This document shows, in pieces, positions 54,369 to 64,000 of a stretch of 64,000 bases of DNA; position 1 is the stretch's first letter; each line of letters opens with the position of its first letter. Origin of the DNA: Pocillopora verrucosa (taxonomy: Eukaryota; Cnidaria; Anthozoa; Scleractinia; Pocilloporidae). A program made the position numbers and the translations under genes. The DNA lies in assembly GCF_036669915.1 (NCBI RefSeq), contig NC_089325.1:11987231-12051230 (forward strand), read 5' to 3'. The notes below the pieces were generated by a model that did no database searches, was not told the origin of the DNA, and was given only the letters and a program-made list of their open reading frames with translations.

Positions 54369-57300
54369 ATGTGGAACAATCGTGTCTTGAGTCTTGGTAA
54401 AAGTGGGCACAGAGGTACAAAGTCGTTCGTTCGTTCGTTTTTTGCCACACCGCGCTTGATCTTACGGTGTTCGTCTTCTTGTTATTTCGTTTAGCCTTGC
54501 GACCAGTCTTACATAACAGACTTTGCTCAAGTGAAGCTGTACCCAAACTAACGACTCATTACACCGTCGTACCGCGAGAAACTGATCCAAGATGGAAAGG
54601 TAATGTTTTACTTTTCTTAATTTTCAAGCATTGCTTCACCAGGTGATTTTATTGCTTTACTCTGTGACATAGATTAACGCAGTCCTGTGCTCCCACTATG
54701 TCAGACGCAACTGTATTTGATATTTTTGCAGAAGTAGACATGGAGAGATTTTCGGACGAAGCCGATGTAGTTATAGTTGGTGGAGGACCGGCAGGCTTAT
54801 CAGCAGCAATCAGACTAAAGCAATTGGCTGAAGAAACAGGGAAAGAACTTAGAGTTTGTCTTGTCGAGAAAGCTGCCGAAATCGGTAGGATTTCCGCACT
54901 CTTTTTCTTGTTTCTGTCTTTGCTACGTTTGAATTGAGCATAGCATTAATCGTACGCTTCATGGGGTTGGTTAACCATTTAAAGTAACATTTTTCAGCCC
55001 TTTGAGTCACATTGAAGAGATGTGAGAAAAATAAATTTATATTTTGTTCATTTTTGATCGGCCGACGTATGTTACTGAGACGGACAGGATTCTGGGACAC
55101 CCCTCATTCACACCCCCTATCCACCCCTCCTGAGACAAGTGCAAATTTGCATTTTTCAGACACATGTTGTAAGTAAACTCTGGTGCAGCTGTCATTCTCA
55201 TCTCGTTGGTAGAAAGGACAGCACAGTTAATCCACAATTTGTTCTTTAATTTTTTTTCACTTCATCAAGTTCACTTTTTATTACAATCCCTTGTTTCAGG
55301 TGGACACACTCTCTCTGGTGCCTGCCTGGAGCCAAGAGCACTTAATGAACTTATTCCTGACTGGAAAGACAAAGGGGTAAGTTAGCCCCCGTACTCCTGG
55401 GATCTGATCTAACCTGTAATTACTCTTTCTTGGTGCCACACATTTCTAAGTGAACCAAATGAAACAATTTTAAGTGTTTTGCAAAGAGAACTCCTCGTTG
55501 ATAACTTTGTGGAAAATATTTTTTGTTGTAGTTCATAATATTCTTAAACAATGCTTTAGTCCAAATGTGATCAATTTTCTGGCCATTGTTTGCTTTGATC
55601 AAAGAACAGTGTACATGGTGAATTTTGTGGTTATACAAAAATCTGCCTCTTGGTTGTCATGTTGTCCAGATCTGTTTAATGCATGTGAATAAAGTTGGAA
55701 GGAGAAACTATTACCATCAGAGCAAGAAATTTCAGCAGACTTATTCTAATGTTCTGATTATGTTAAAAGAAATATGTTTTCCTTGAGATCTTCATTTGAA
55801 TAATTTTACCAAATTGCTCAAACTTCCTATGTCATCTAACTTTTTCAACCATAAAGGGTCATATTATCAGTAGCCAAATGCTTAAGTTTGAAATTACTGT
55901 ATTTACCTGTGTATAATGCACGCCCGTGTATAATACGCACCCTAATTTTTGACCTCTTTTTTCCAAAAAAAAATATTTCAGGACAAATACCAAGAATTAG
56001 AACTTCCATTTTTTCAATTAATTAACATGAGCTGGGAATTCATCAATAATATGTTTACAACAATTTCTAACTAGTTGCTACTACAAAATATCACATTCAC
56101 CAAGCACCTATTTACAAGCTTTTCTATTCAATAACAGTCAAACGTTTTACAAATGTTGTAAATTGAAGTCCTTATTAATATACCTAAATTCACAACTGGA
56201 ATTATTATCATAAAAGCCATTCATAAACATTATATCTGCTCACAGCACTGATGGTAGCTCGAATATCATCACTGCATTGCAATTGCATGATTTAAACAAA
56301 ATGTTCAGTATCTTTAAACAACGAAACCTTCAAATTCCGACTCGCAGTCCGATTCAAATAAGTTTTCGATGAGTGAATCATCAAGTTCATCAGTGATCTT
56401 GGTTGAATTGTAAACCGATTCATCTTGTGATCCATCCAAATTCTTTGTGATCCCACACTTCAGAGAGAGGCAGCGATCATTTCTGATGGAATGGCTTTCT
56501 ACGCTTGCGAAATCTACAAACCGATCAGTTCCTCCAAAGCCTTTTTTTGTTGTTCAGTAAATTCATGAATTCCATCAGCCATCCACTGCTTTTGGACTCA
56601 TCTCTAAACGGTTTGTTCAAAGATACATCGAGTGGCTGGAGAAGGGAAGTTTGTGTTTGAAGGAAGCATTCACAGTATCTGTCACATGAGCTTCAAATGA
56701 GTCAAAAACAAGCAAGCTCTTTCTCTCTAGGCCACCGATCCACGGACTTTTACTCTCTTTGTTGCGTTTTTAATGTATGCAAATTAGGACGTGTTTGACA
56801 AACAATAGAATCCATGTACAATATGCACCGCGATTTTGATGCTTATTTTTATAGGGAAAAAGTGCGCAATATACATGGGTAAATACAGTAAACCATATTA
56901 TAAGGAATAAGGATTTTTTTCTTTGCTTTGGTTTTTATTAAACTGCTTTCTGCTTTACTAGGCACCTCTCAATACAATGGTAAAGGAGGATAAATTTGCA
57001 ATTCTCACAGAGACTGGAAGGATTCCTGTCCCCATACTGCCAGGTGAGATATGTACACAAGCAACTGGATCTAAAGTAGGAGTCACTATTAAGCAAGTGC
57101 TATTTAAAAACACTTTGTCAAGATCATGGGAGGATAGGTGTATTTTAATGTAACAGTGGTGGCCATGATAACCAAACTTCAGCCCACCCACAGTTACCTG
57201 TCAAAAGTACACTGGCATAATTGCATGTTGATTTTATATTTTTACCATAAAATGGAAGGGAGGGAAGGAAACAAAGTTTGTGAAGTAGCAAATGCAAATT

Positions 57301-60300
57301 GAGCACAAGGGCATGGTTTTGTCACTGCAAACCTCCTAATAGGGACTCCTTCATTGGAAATCTCTTCTCTCCGTCTCTCTCCCTCTCTCTCTAGATCTCT
57401 TTTTCTCTTTCCCCCCCCCTCACAAAACAATACTATAAACAGTGTTTTGTGACCTGGAATAGCTTCATTAGATTTAAAAGAGGTGATGACAATGATGTTT
57501 GATTATCTAGATTGTTGTTTCCTTATTTCATCAGGGCTGCCCATGTACAACCATGGTAACTACATTGTACGTCTTGGAAATGTTGTTCGTTGGCTGGGTG
57601 AGCAGGCTGAAGCACTAGGAGTGGAAATATACCCTGGATATGCAGCCAGTGAAGTGAGTTGTCACTCTTAGTAGGAATCTTGCCCAGAATTTGTAGAGTG
57701 GATGAGATGATAAATTTAACAACTTCTTCCTGATCAGTTTGATTGTTCTCATTACCTGTTTGTTGGATAACGTATGGATATTAAAGGGAGAAGTTACATG
57801 TTAATCACTTAAGAGAATTAAAGGGTCGAAGTCAACATAACATGTATCAGAATGGTATGTTTTTATTTTTAGTTTTGAATTTGTCCTCATGACCCATTGC
57901 TAGGTGCTGTATCACGATGATGGCAGCATTAAGGGAATTGCTACAAATGATGTTGGTATCCAAAAAGATGGTGCTCCTAAGGTAAGCAGATGTTTCAACC
58001 TGCACGATGCACCATGAAAGAATGCTATCATAACAGTAGCTTACTTGTGTTTGATAGAAATGGTCTGTGTAAAAGGGAATTCTTAATGTAGTGGAACTGA
58101 GGATTAGCAAGGTTGAAAATAGAAAGATAAGGCTGAGTGGTCATTGTGGTCAGTATTCTGACTCAAGATCTTATTGAAAATTCTCCTAACTCTCTGTCGT
58201 ACATTCACTATAAAGACTGTTTTGAGAATATGAGATCAATGTGAGAATTGATGATGGTGTATGCATTCAATCACAGCCAACATTTGAGCGAGGCATGGAA
58301 CTTCATGCAAAAGTGACCATATTTGGTGAGGGATGTCATGGCTATCTGGCCAAGAACTTGTACAAGAAGTTCGACCTGCGTAAAGAATGTGATCCACAAA
58401 CATATGCAATTGGGCTCAAAGAGGTAATTCTTGACTTGTAGTTTAAGTAATAAGTTGGTGTTCTTCATATTTCTTTATTGGTCTCTCAAGATTTTTGGGT
58501 GTATCCCTTTTAGTTCTGTATATTTTGACAAGGATTTCTGGCTGATTGTAACCCTTAAGCTCTGATTCTAATTTTTCCCTTTAACTCCTTGCAAATTATT
58601 TACCAGAATTTGGTGTTAGATCTAGTTATCAAGTTTCATCTGATAAGTTTGGGCAGTCTTGTCACCCTTTTCCTGGCAAATGTATGGATATTGTAGGCAG
58701 AAGATACATGTATATCTCTTCAGGGAGTTAAAGTATTAACAATTATTTTCTTGCGTGATCAAAGTCATCAGTGCTGTGCTCTGCCAGAAAGAAAGTGAAG
58801 CATTGAGTTGATTATCCACTGAAAGCTGTAAACAGTACATGAAAGGTCAAAGTGAATTGTGAAAAGTTGATATCTGACAGTGTGATCACTAACCTTGCAA
58901 CACTTTGCACCAGTGAAAGGCTAAGGGTGACTCTTAAAAATATTAGCTTCTTAAAATTTGCTCCAGTGGTTTATAAACCTTATCAACCTCCATTGAATAA
59001 TCAAAGTTGTGATTTTAGATCAGTACATAGACCCAGAACTCATATAAAAAGTGTTAGTTTTCAAAGAAACAGTGGTGCTATGTGGGGCTTGGTATTACCA
59101 GATGATTTGATGTTATCAACTGAGTTGATAATGGACACAGGCCAATCGTAAAGAGATTCAAGAGCTGAAGTTTTGTGTGGTAGCCCTTAGTTAAAGCCAG
59201 AAGTTATATAGTGTCTAATGCAAGGCTGTTTTTATGTAGCTTTGGGAAGTAGCTCCTGAGAAACACCATCCTGGAAGAGTAGAGCACACTGTTGGCTGGC
59301 CTCTGGTATGTTTTGATTGAAATTATCTGAATTGTGTAATGCACTCTTAATGTGATCTTTAGTAAAACTTAAAGACTCATGGTCTTTCCAAGAGACTCCC
59401 TATGAGGATTTTTTTACTTTTTCCTCTAACAGGATAAAACCACATATGGAGGTTCATTTCTGTATCACCTTGATGAGGAAACACCTTTGGTTGCTGCTGG
59501 TTTTGTGGTAAGTGGATGACAAATGGACATCACAAGAAATTCAGCTTTTAGCAGTGGCAAATGGTGGCATTTTGTGTCTACCAGTATGGTAAATTTTTGG
59601 TTTTCAATTTTTTTTTATGACATGGCATCTTTGCTTCTGGTTTAGGTTGGATTGGATTACAGCAATCCCTATTTGTACCCATTCAAAGAATTTCAGGTAA
59701 CTTGTGTCATACAAATTTTGTCCTTTACTTTTCAGCATGTACTCTAAACATGGAAAGTTTATTTATGTTTGTCAACACCTTAGGAAATGTCTAGAGAACA
59801 ATACAGAGGATGTAATGTACTGATGTTAGGGTGTAAGGAGTTAACCCTTTAACTCCCATGAGTGACCAAGACAGAATTTCTCCTTAATATATCTAAACAA
59901 TATCATGCAGACAAGTGATGAGAATAAAGAAAATTATCAATTATGGGAGTACTTATTGATCTGATACCAAATCATCCAAACTAACATAATGAGAATCATT
60001 TGGCAGACAGTAAGGAGAATTACTAATGAGATCTTGGGATTTAAAGTGTTAAAGGAACAAACCAAGAACACATTGTGAGTCTATTACTTTTTATGCTCAG
60101 TTCTGATCAAGTGCGTATACACACATGGTGGAAGCATAAATTCAAAAATGGCCTGGCGGAATTCTAAGTTTCATGCTAGTGTCTTTTACAGCTTTGTGCC
60201 CAGAGCAAAGATCCTTCAGTTCTTGTTAAAGTGATCCTATTAATTGATTATGTGTTGCACTCTAGCGTTTCAAGCTTCATCCCTCGGTAAAGCCAACATT

Positions 60301-61923
60301 TGAAGGAGGCAAACGGATAGCTTACGGTGCAAGGGCACTCAACGAGGGTGGATATCAGGTTGGAACATTTTTATCAAACTCTTTAGGCCCTTTCCAATGA
60401 CCTCCTATCTTGTGATTTCTTATTTATTCTATTTTCATTATTTAATCATTGTATTTTCAGTCTATACCCCAACTGGCCTTTCCTGGTGGTCTTCTTGTCG
60501 GCTGTAGTCCTGGATTCATGAATGTTCCAAAGATCAAGGGAACCCATACTGCAATGAAGTCTGGCATGCTTGCAGCAGAAAGTGTATTTGAAGCAATAAC
60601 TGATGAAAATTTTTCCTGTGATACACAAGGTATTTGTACTGAATTCTCTTTCTTGTAAATAAGTTAAATTTGATTGGGACAGTCTTAACGGTAATAAAAA
60701 ATTGAATATTACACAGGGTGAAGAGTTGACTAAAAATTTATTTAATTAACGTTTTGCAGTATGGGAAACAAGCCGATAAAAAGTTTTTGTCGATTAGAAA
60801 GTCATTTGTCAATGAGTAGTTTTGACCTGACAAGAAGCCTATCTCATGGGACAAAACTTTTTTTACACTGGATCTCAAATGCTCTGTAAAAATGTCCAAC
60901 CAGGTATTGAAACTTTTGCCAGTCAAAACCTGATTTTTAGCAGACAGTTGCGCGGTGATCGCCCGCTATTTGCTGCCATAGCATACAATTTGTCACGTTA
61001 GGTTATTTTCTTATTATCATCACTGCTTTAACTGCTTTAACTCCCCTGAGGGTCTAAGGTAGGACTTCTCCTTACAATATCGAGCAGATTAGTGACAAAA
61101 ATAAAGCAAAATATGACTTAGGGGATCAGTAACTAATCCAATACCGAATTCTTCGAACTACCATCATAAGAATTGTATGGTGGACATGGAGGAATTTTGC
61201 TAATGAGATCATGAGAGTGAAAGAGTGAAGTCATTATTTGTAATTTAATTTTGATTACTCTTTATCTGTTTTAATCCCATTGTCGGGTTTGTAATACCCC
61301 TTTTCACTGCAATCATTCAAAGTCACATCGTGTGCCTTTCCTTTTCTGTGTCAGGCCTGCTTGTGGATTCATACGAGTCACGGCTACGGGAGAGCTGGAT
61401 CTGGAAGGAACTTGAGAGCGTGCGCAACATAAGACCCTCTTTCCACAGCCCCTTGGGTTTATATGGCACCATGTTGTATACGGGTATTTTCTATTACATA
61501 TTTCGCGGCAAGGAGCCATGGACACTGAAAAACAGCAAACCTGATGCGGAACACTTAAAGCCCGCCAAAGAATGTAAAGAGATTGAGTACCCTAAACCCG
61601 ACGGAGAAGTTACCTTTGATTTGCTGTCTTCTGTTGCTCTCAGCGGAACAAACCACGAGGGGGATCAACCGGCGCATTTAACCCTACGGAATGACTCCGT
61701 ACCCGTCGATATAAACCTGGCGATTTACGACGGACCCGAGCAGAGATTTTGCCCCGCGGGGGTCTATGAATACGTCCCCAAGGAGGAGGGAGATGGAATG
61801 AGGTTGCAAATTAACGCCCAGAACTGTCTGCACTGCAAGACATGTGACATTAAAGATCCCAGACAGAATATCGACTGGGTAGTTCCCGAGGGGGGTGGGG
61901 GGCCGGCATACAATGGAATGTGA
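54369..61923 (+). CDS. ETFDH: Electron transfer flavoprotein-ubiquinone oxidoreductase, complete
   Basis: Fourteen exons: 54369-54396, 54495-54599, 54732-54884, 55300-55376, 56962-57043, 57535-57653, 57904-57981, 58277-58423, 59240-59305, 59433-59507, 59646-59696, 60266-60358, 60461-60629, 61355-61923, one frame, 603 residues (human 617). The enzyme passes electrons from ETF, reduced by fatty-acid and amino-acid dehydrogenases, to ubiquinone at the inner mitochondrial membrane. The first ~25 residues ([18 protein letters not shown]) are Arg-rich and lack acids, as in a mitochondrial presequence. The FAD motif GGGPAG is at 61-66. The four 4Fe-4S cysteines are C547, C572, C575 and C578, matching the human set with a constant offset of 14. 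An ATG at 54698 falls in an intron and is not the start. Confidence 0.96.
55895..56890 (-). mobile_element. Pogo/Tigger-type DNA transposon remnant
   Basis: Terminal inverted repeats begin TACTGTATTTACCTGTGTAT and end ATACATGGGTAAATACAGTA. On the minus strand broken frames encode [16 protein letters not shown] (about 56740-56660) and [16 protein letters not shown] (about 56640-56585), typical of the DDE catalytic region of pogo/Tigger transposases, and an acidic C-terminus ending ESEFEGF (about 56330). Frameshifts and internal deletions inactivate it. It lies in ETFDH intron 4, opposite strand. Confidence 0.75.
58548..58740. mobile_element. Diverged 212-bp-family MITE
   Basis: The left end GTAACCCTTAAGCTC and the right end CAGGGAGTTAAAGTATTAA resemble family TIRs, with an internal GAATTTGGTGTTAGATCTAG block. 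ETFDH intron 8. Confidence 0.5.
59841..60052. mobile_element. 212-bp MITE, inverted relative to 29468
   Basis: Exactly 212 bp with ends TTAACCCTTTAACTCCCATG and GATTTAAAGTGTTAA, and the block AAGACAGAATTTCTCCTTA near the left. ETFDH intron 11. Confidence 0.8.
61036..61229. mobile_element. 212-bp-family MITE, diverged
   Basis: The left end TTTAACTCCCCTGAG, the internal TCTCCTTACAATATC and the right end GAGAGTGAAAGAGTGAA place it in the family, inverted. ETFDH intron 13. Confidence 0.55.
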
Positions 61924-62985
61924 TGGAAAATTACCATTTGTTGAGGTACCAAAAAGAAAAACAATGATACTATCTCTAAGTTATTTTAAAGCGTCACAGC
62001 TTTCCGTGAAATTATTGGCGATAATCGAACTGTCGAGGGACAGGTATTCGGTAAGGTCTCGCAATATGAGATCATGTCAAAGCAAATTCTCAAAAGCGCT
62101 GAACTTCATGTGTTTCGAATCGCTGTTTTTAACTATCTCGCATTAAAAATTTTTTCACATTTTCTTTACAAAGTAATTCACTTCTGTCACGGGAAATACT
62201 GTATGTTTTATAAAACCGAAGATATTTAAAATCGACAAGCGCATGATGAATTGTACATGAATTCTCGTTCCCTAAGGCCGCGTTGCCCTCATCCACCGGA
62301 AAAAGAATGGGATAGAGGTTTGCGCTTCATGCTACATTCTTTTATGCAGAAAAAAATTAGATCACAAGGAAATAAACAGCCTATTTCAATGCTGTCGCTG
62401 TTCAAAGTTTCATTAACATTGTTAATTTAGCAAATGTCTATTTCAAGCGGTGTGAACTCTGATTATAATTAAAATTCGCCAGATCCTTTTTTTTTTTTCG
62501 ATAGACTCGATGTACCGAGCAATAAATAAATTGAATCCTTCTGTCCTGGTTTAATTCTAAACCAATTGTCCGAGGGTCACATTTCCCAAGGCTTTCATGT
62601 CTCGTTATGCATTGTGCACTGATAACTAGGCACATTTGAAGAGCGACTTGTGTGTTTAAGTGTTCTTGCTTCACCCAGCTGAGTGATTCACGCCACCCTC
62701 TTCACCGATCAGATCAAATCTACAACCAAGAGAAATTATCCACTCGTGTTTTCTCACGCTTTAGGCAGCTCACTTGTTTTTCATTATGAGTTCTCATCGG
62801 CTCCTTCAGACTCTTTCCTATCTTACTGGCTGTTGTGTTTACTTTGGGTTTGGGCTAAAGATACTCGACTGAATTTATCTTGACTCCTTCCACCGAGGCT
62901 TCTCGTGTCTCTTATCTGAGACTAGAGACCGAGTCTCTCTGGAAAGCACACTTGATCCCGTGTATATAATTTTAGGCGACATCTT
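61924..62985. other. Convergent 3' region between ETFDH and CWF19L2
   Basis: No gene is seen. Plus-strand AATAAA signals at about 62370 and 62521 could end ETFDH transcripts. The open frames here have no domain. Confidence 0.5.
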
Positions 62986-63951
62986 TCAATCTCTTTCTAT
63001 CTTTCGAGTCCAGTCGTAAGGTTTCCACCAGTCTGCAAATTGCAGCACCTTTCTCTTGTGATGCTCAAAGTTCTCACGCCGCGGATTTCTCCATCTCTGC
63101 GGCTCAAGATCGAGCATACCCCCAATAATTTCTTTGCCAAAATATAAAGGAAACAGCGCTTCGTCCTCGATGACATGTGCAAATCCCCCATCCAGTCCGA
63201 ACTCGACGCTGAAATATGGAAGACCCTTAGGAATTGATACACGCAGTCCTTTCTTCCTTGTGTCCACCAATTTCACGTTTTGTGCCCATTCTGTGTCCGA
63301 TTCCAATATGGCTTTCTGTTTGAAGAAAAACAAATGAGATTTATTAGAAATTAACGACGTGAACCTAACACACACACACATACACACATACACACGCAAT
63401 CTATTTGTGGCAATTATGTTCCAAGACTCTTACTCGCCAGAACGGCTGGTTTTCAAAGCGACTTCGGGTTCATAATCGTGAGGTAAATCACGAAGCGAAG
63501 TATGGCACAGCGGTCAAACATTGGACATGCAAAAGTGGGCCAGTTTCTGGAGTCCACTAGCCAATTTGTTATAGCATTGGAGCCCTGTCCATGGAGAGCC
63601 ATGACTACTTCCGTCGCTTGTTGCAGTTTCGAAACGGTTCGAGCTTCAAAGAAATACGCTTGCTCTCTTAGATTCCTTGATTCCACGTAAGCATTTAAAC
63701 TTTAAAGTTATTTTTAAACATTGAAGATCAATATTTGAAAAATGAAAAATTTTGCGAATGGATTTCCAAAGCGCAGTCGAAAGTGCTTTGTAGAATTGGA
63801 CAGGTTCTTTTAATCATTAGGCTTAGGGTCCCACCTTAAAATAAACGGGAGACATATCTCCAACTTCTTTCGGGAGAGGAATGCATTCGATAATCATGTG
63901 ATGCTGTTTCCGCAACTGTTTGTGGGTTTCTATAAAAACCACGTCCTCCTC
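62986..63951 (-). CDS. CWF19L2: CWF19L2 C-terminal part (5' end beyond the right edge)
   Basis: Two minus-strand exons, 63951-63835 and 63315-62986, join in phase 0 and give the last 148 residues, ending at a TGA (62988-62986). The sequence carries [59 protein letters not shown] and [11 protein letters not shown], matching the C-terminal CwfJ domains of human CWF19L2, a spliceosome-associated protein related to the lariat-debranching cofactor Drn1. The HIT-like first half of the domain lies outside the window. It is convergent with ETFDH. The intron holds open frames on both strands (63453-63690) with no recognised domain. Confidence 0.93.
63369..63396. repeat. (CA)n microsatellite
   Basis: An imperfect CA/TACA run in the CWF19L2 intron, next to the acceptor of its last exon. 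Confidence 0.8.
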
Positions 63952-64000
63952 CTGTGTAAAATAAGATTGACTATTCAACTTCTCCCAACTCAAAGTCAGG

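Noticed and set aside
54510-54517. TTACATAA as a D-box
   Set aside because: It lies in ETFDH coding exon 2 and is isolated from E-boxes.
54698-54937. ATG at 54698 as the ETFDH start
   Set aside because: It falls in intron 2. The acceptor at 54731 joins exon 2 in frame and restores the conserved THYTV...PRWKEVDMERF order plus a mitochondrial presequence.

Overview
The window is nuclear DNA of an animal. Its genes have many short GT-AG introns, and their proteins match vertebrate orthologues closely. The DNA is AT-rich and carries tRNA-derived SINEs, several MITE families, hammerhead-ribozyme repeats and class A GPCR debris. This fits an anthozoan cnidarian, most likely a stony coral. The species cannot be named from the sequence alone. 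All gene models below were spliced by hand from the sequence, checking reading phase at every junction.

Layout. (1) 1-3446, minus: 5' five exons of a coiled-coil centrosomal protein (CEP89/SDCCAG8-like) that runs off the left edge. (2) 4325-23404, plus: a complete 32-exon HMMR (RHAMM) orthologue of 847 residues, head-to-head with gene 1 across an ~880 bp promoter with E2F, CHR-like and CCAAT motifs. Its introns hold SINEs, MITEs, a dead GPCR gene and inverted repeats with hammerhead-ribozyme-like cores. (3) 25864-26923 plus, 41176-43280 minus and 46339-48766 plus: three PAR-type bZIP transcription factor genes (A, B, C) within 23 kb, each with a short first coding exon and a phase-1 intron. 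(4) 31436-36687, minus: a two-exon gene whose product carries a grainyhead-like C-terminal dimerisation domain but no visible DNA-binding domain. (5) 49622-53960, minus: TMEM184C-like seven-pass membrane protein, nine exons. (6) 54369-61923, plus: complete ETFDH, 14 exons, 603 residues, head-to-head with TMEM184C. (7) 62986-63951, minus: the last two exons of CWF19L2.

The most interesting part is the PAR-bZIP cluster. PAR-bZIP proteins bind D-boxes (TTAYGTAA) and in animals are classical outputs of the circadian clock, driven through CACGTG E-boxes. Here the A promoter has an E-box/D-box/E-box module in 51 bp. The B/C divergent spacer has three E-boxes and three D-boxes within 400 bp next to B, including an inverted D-box pair. 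A further E-box + D-box + TATA arrangement lies downstream of C with no gene behind it. The DNA therefore looks like a physically linked, self- and cross-regulating clock-output module. The clock link is inference from motifs and family knowledge. The genes, their linkage and the motifs are read directly.
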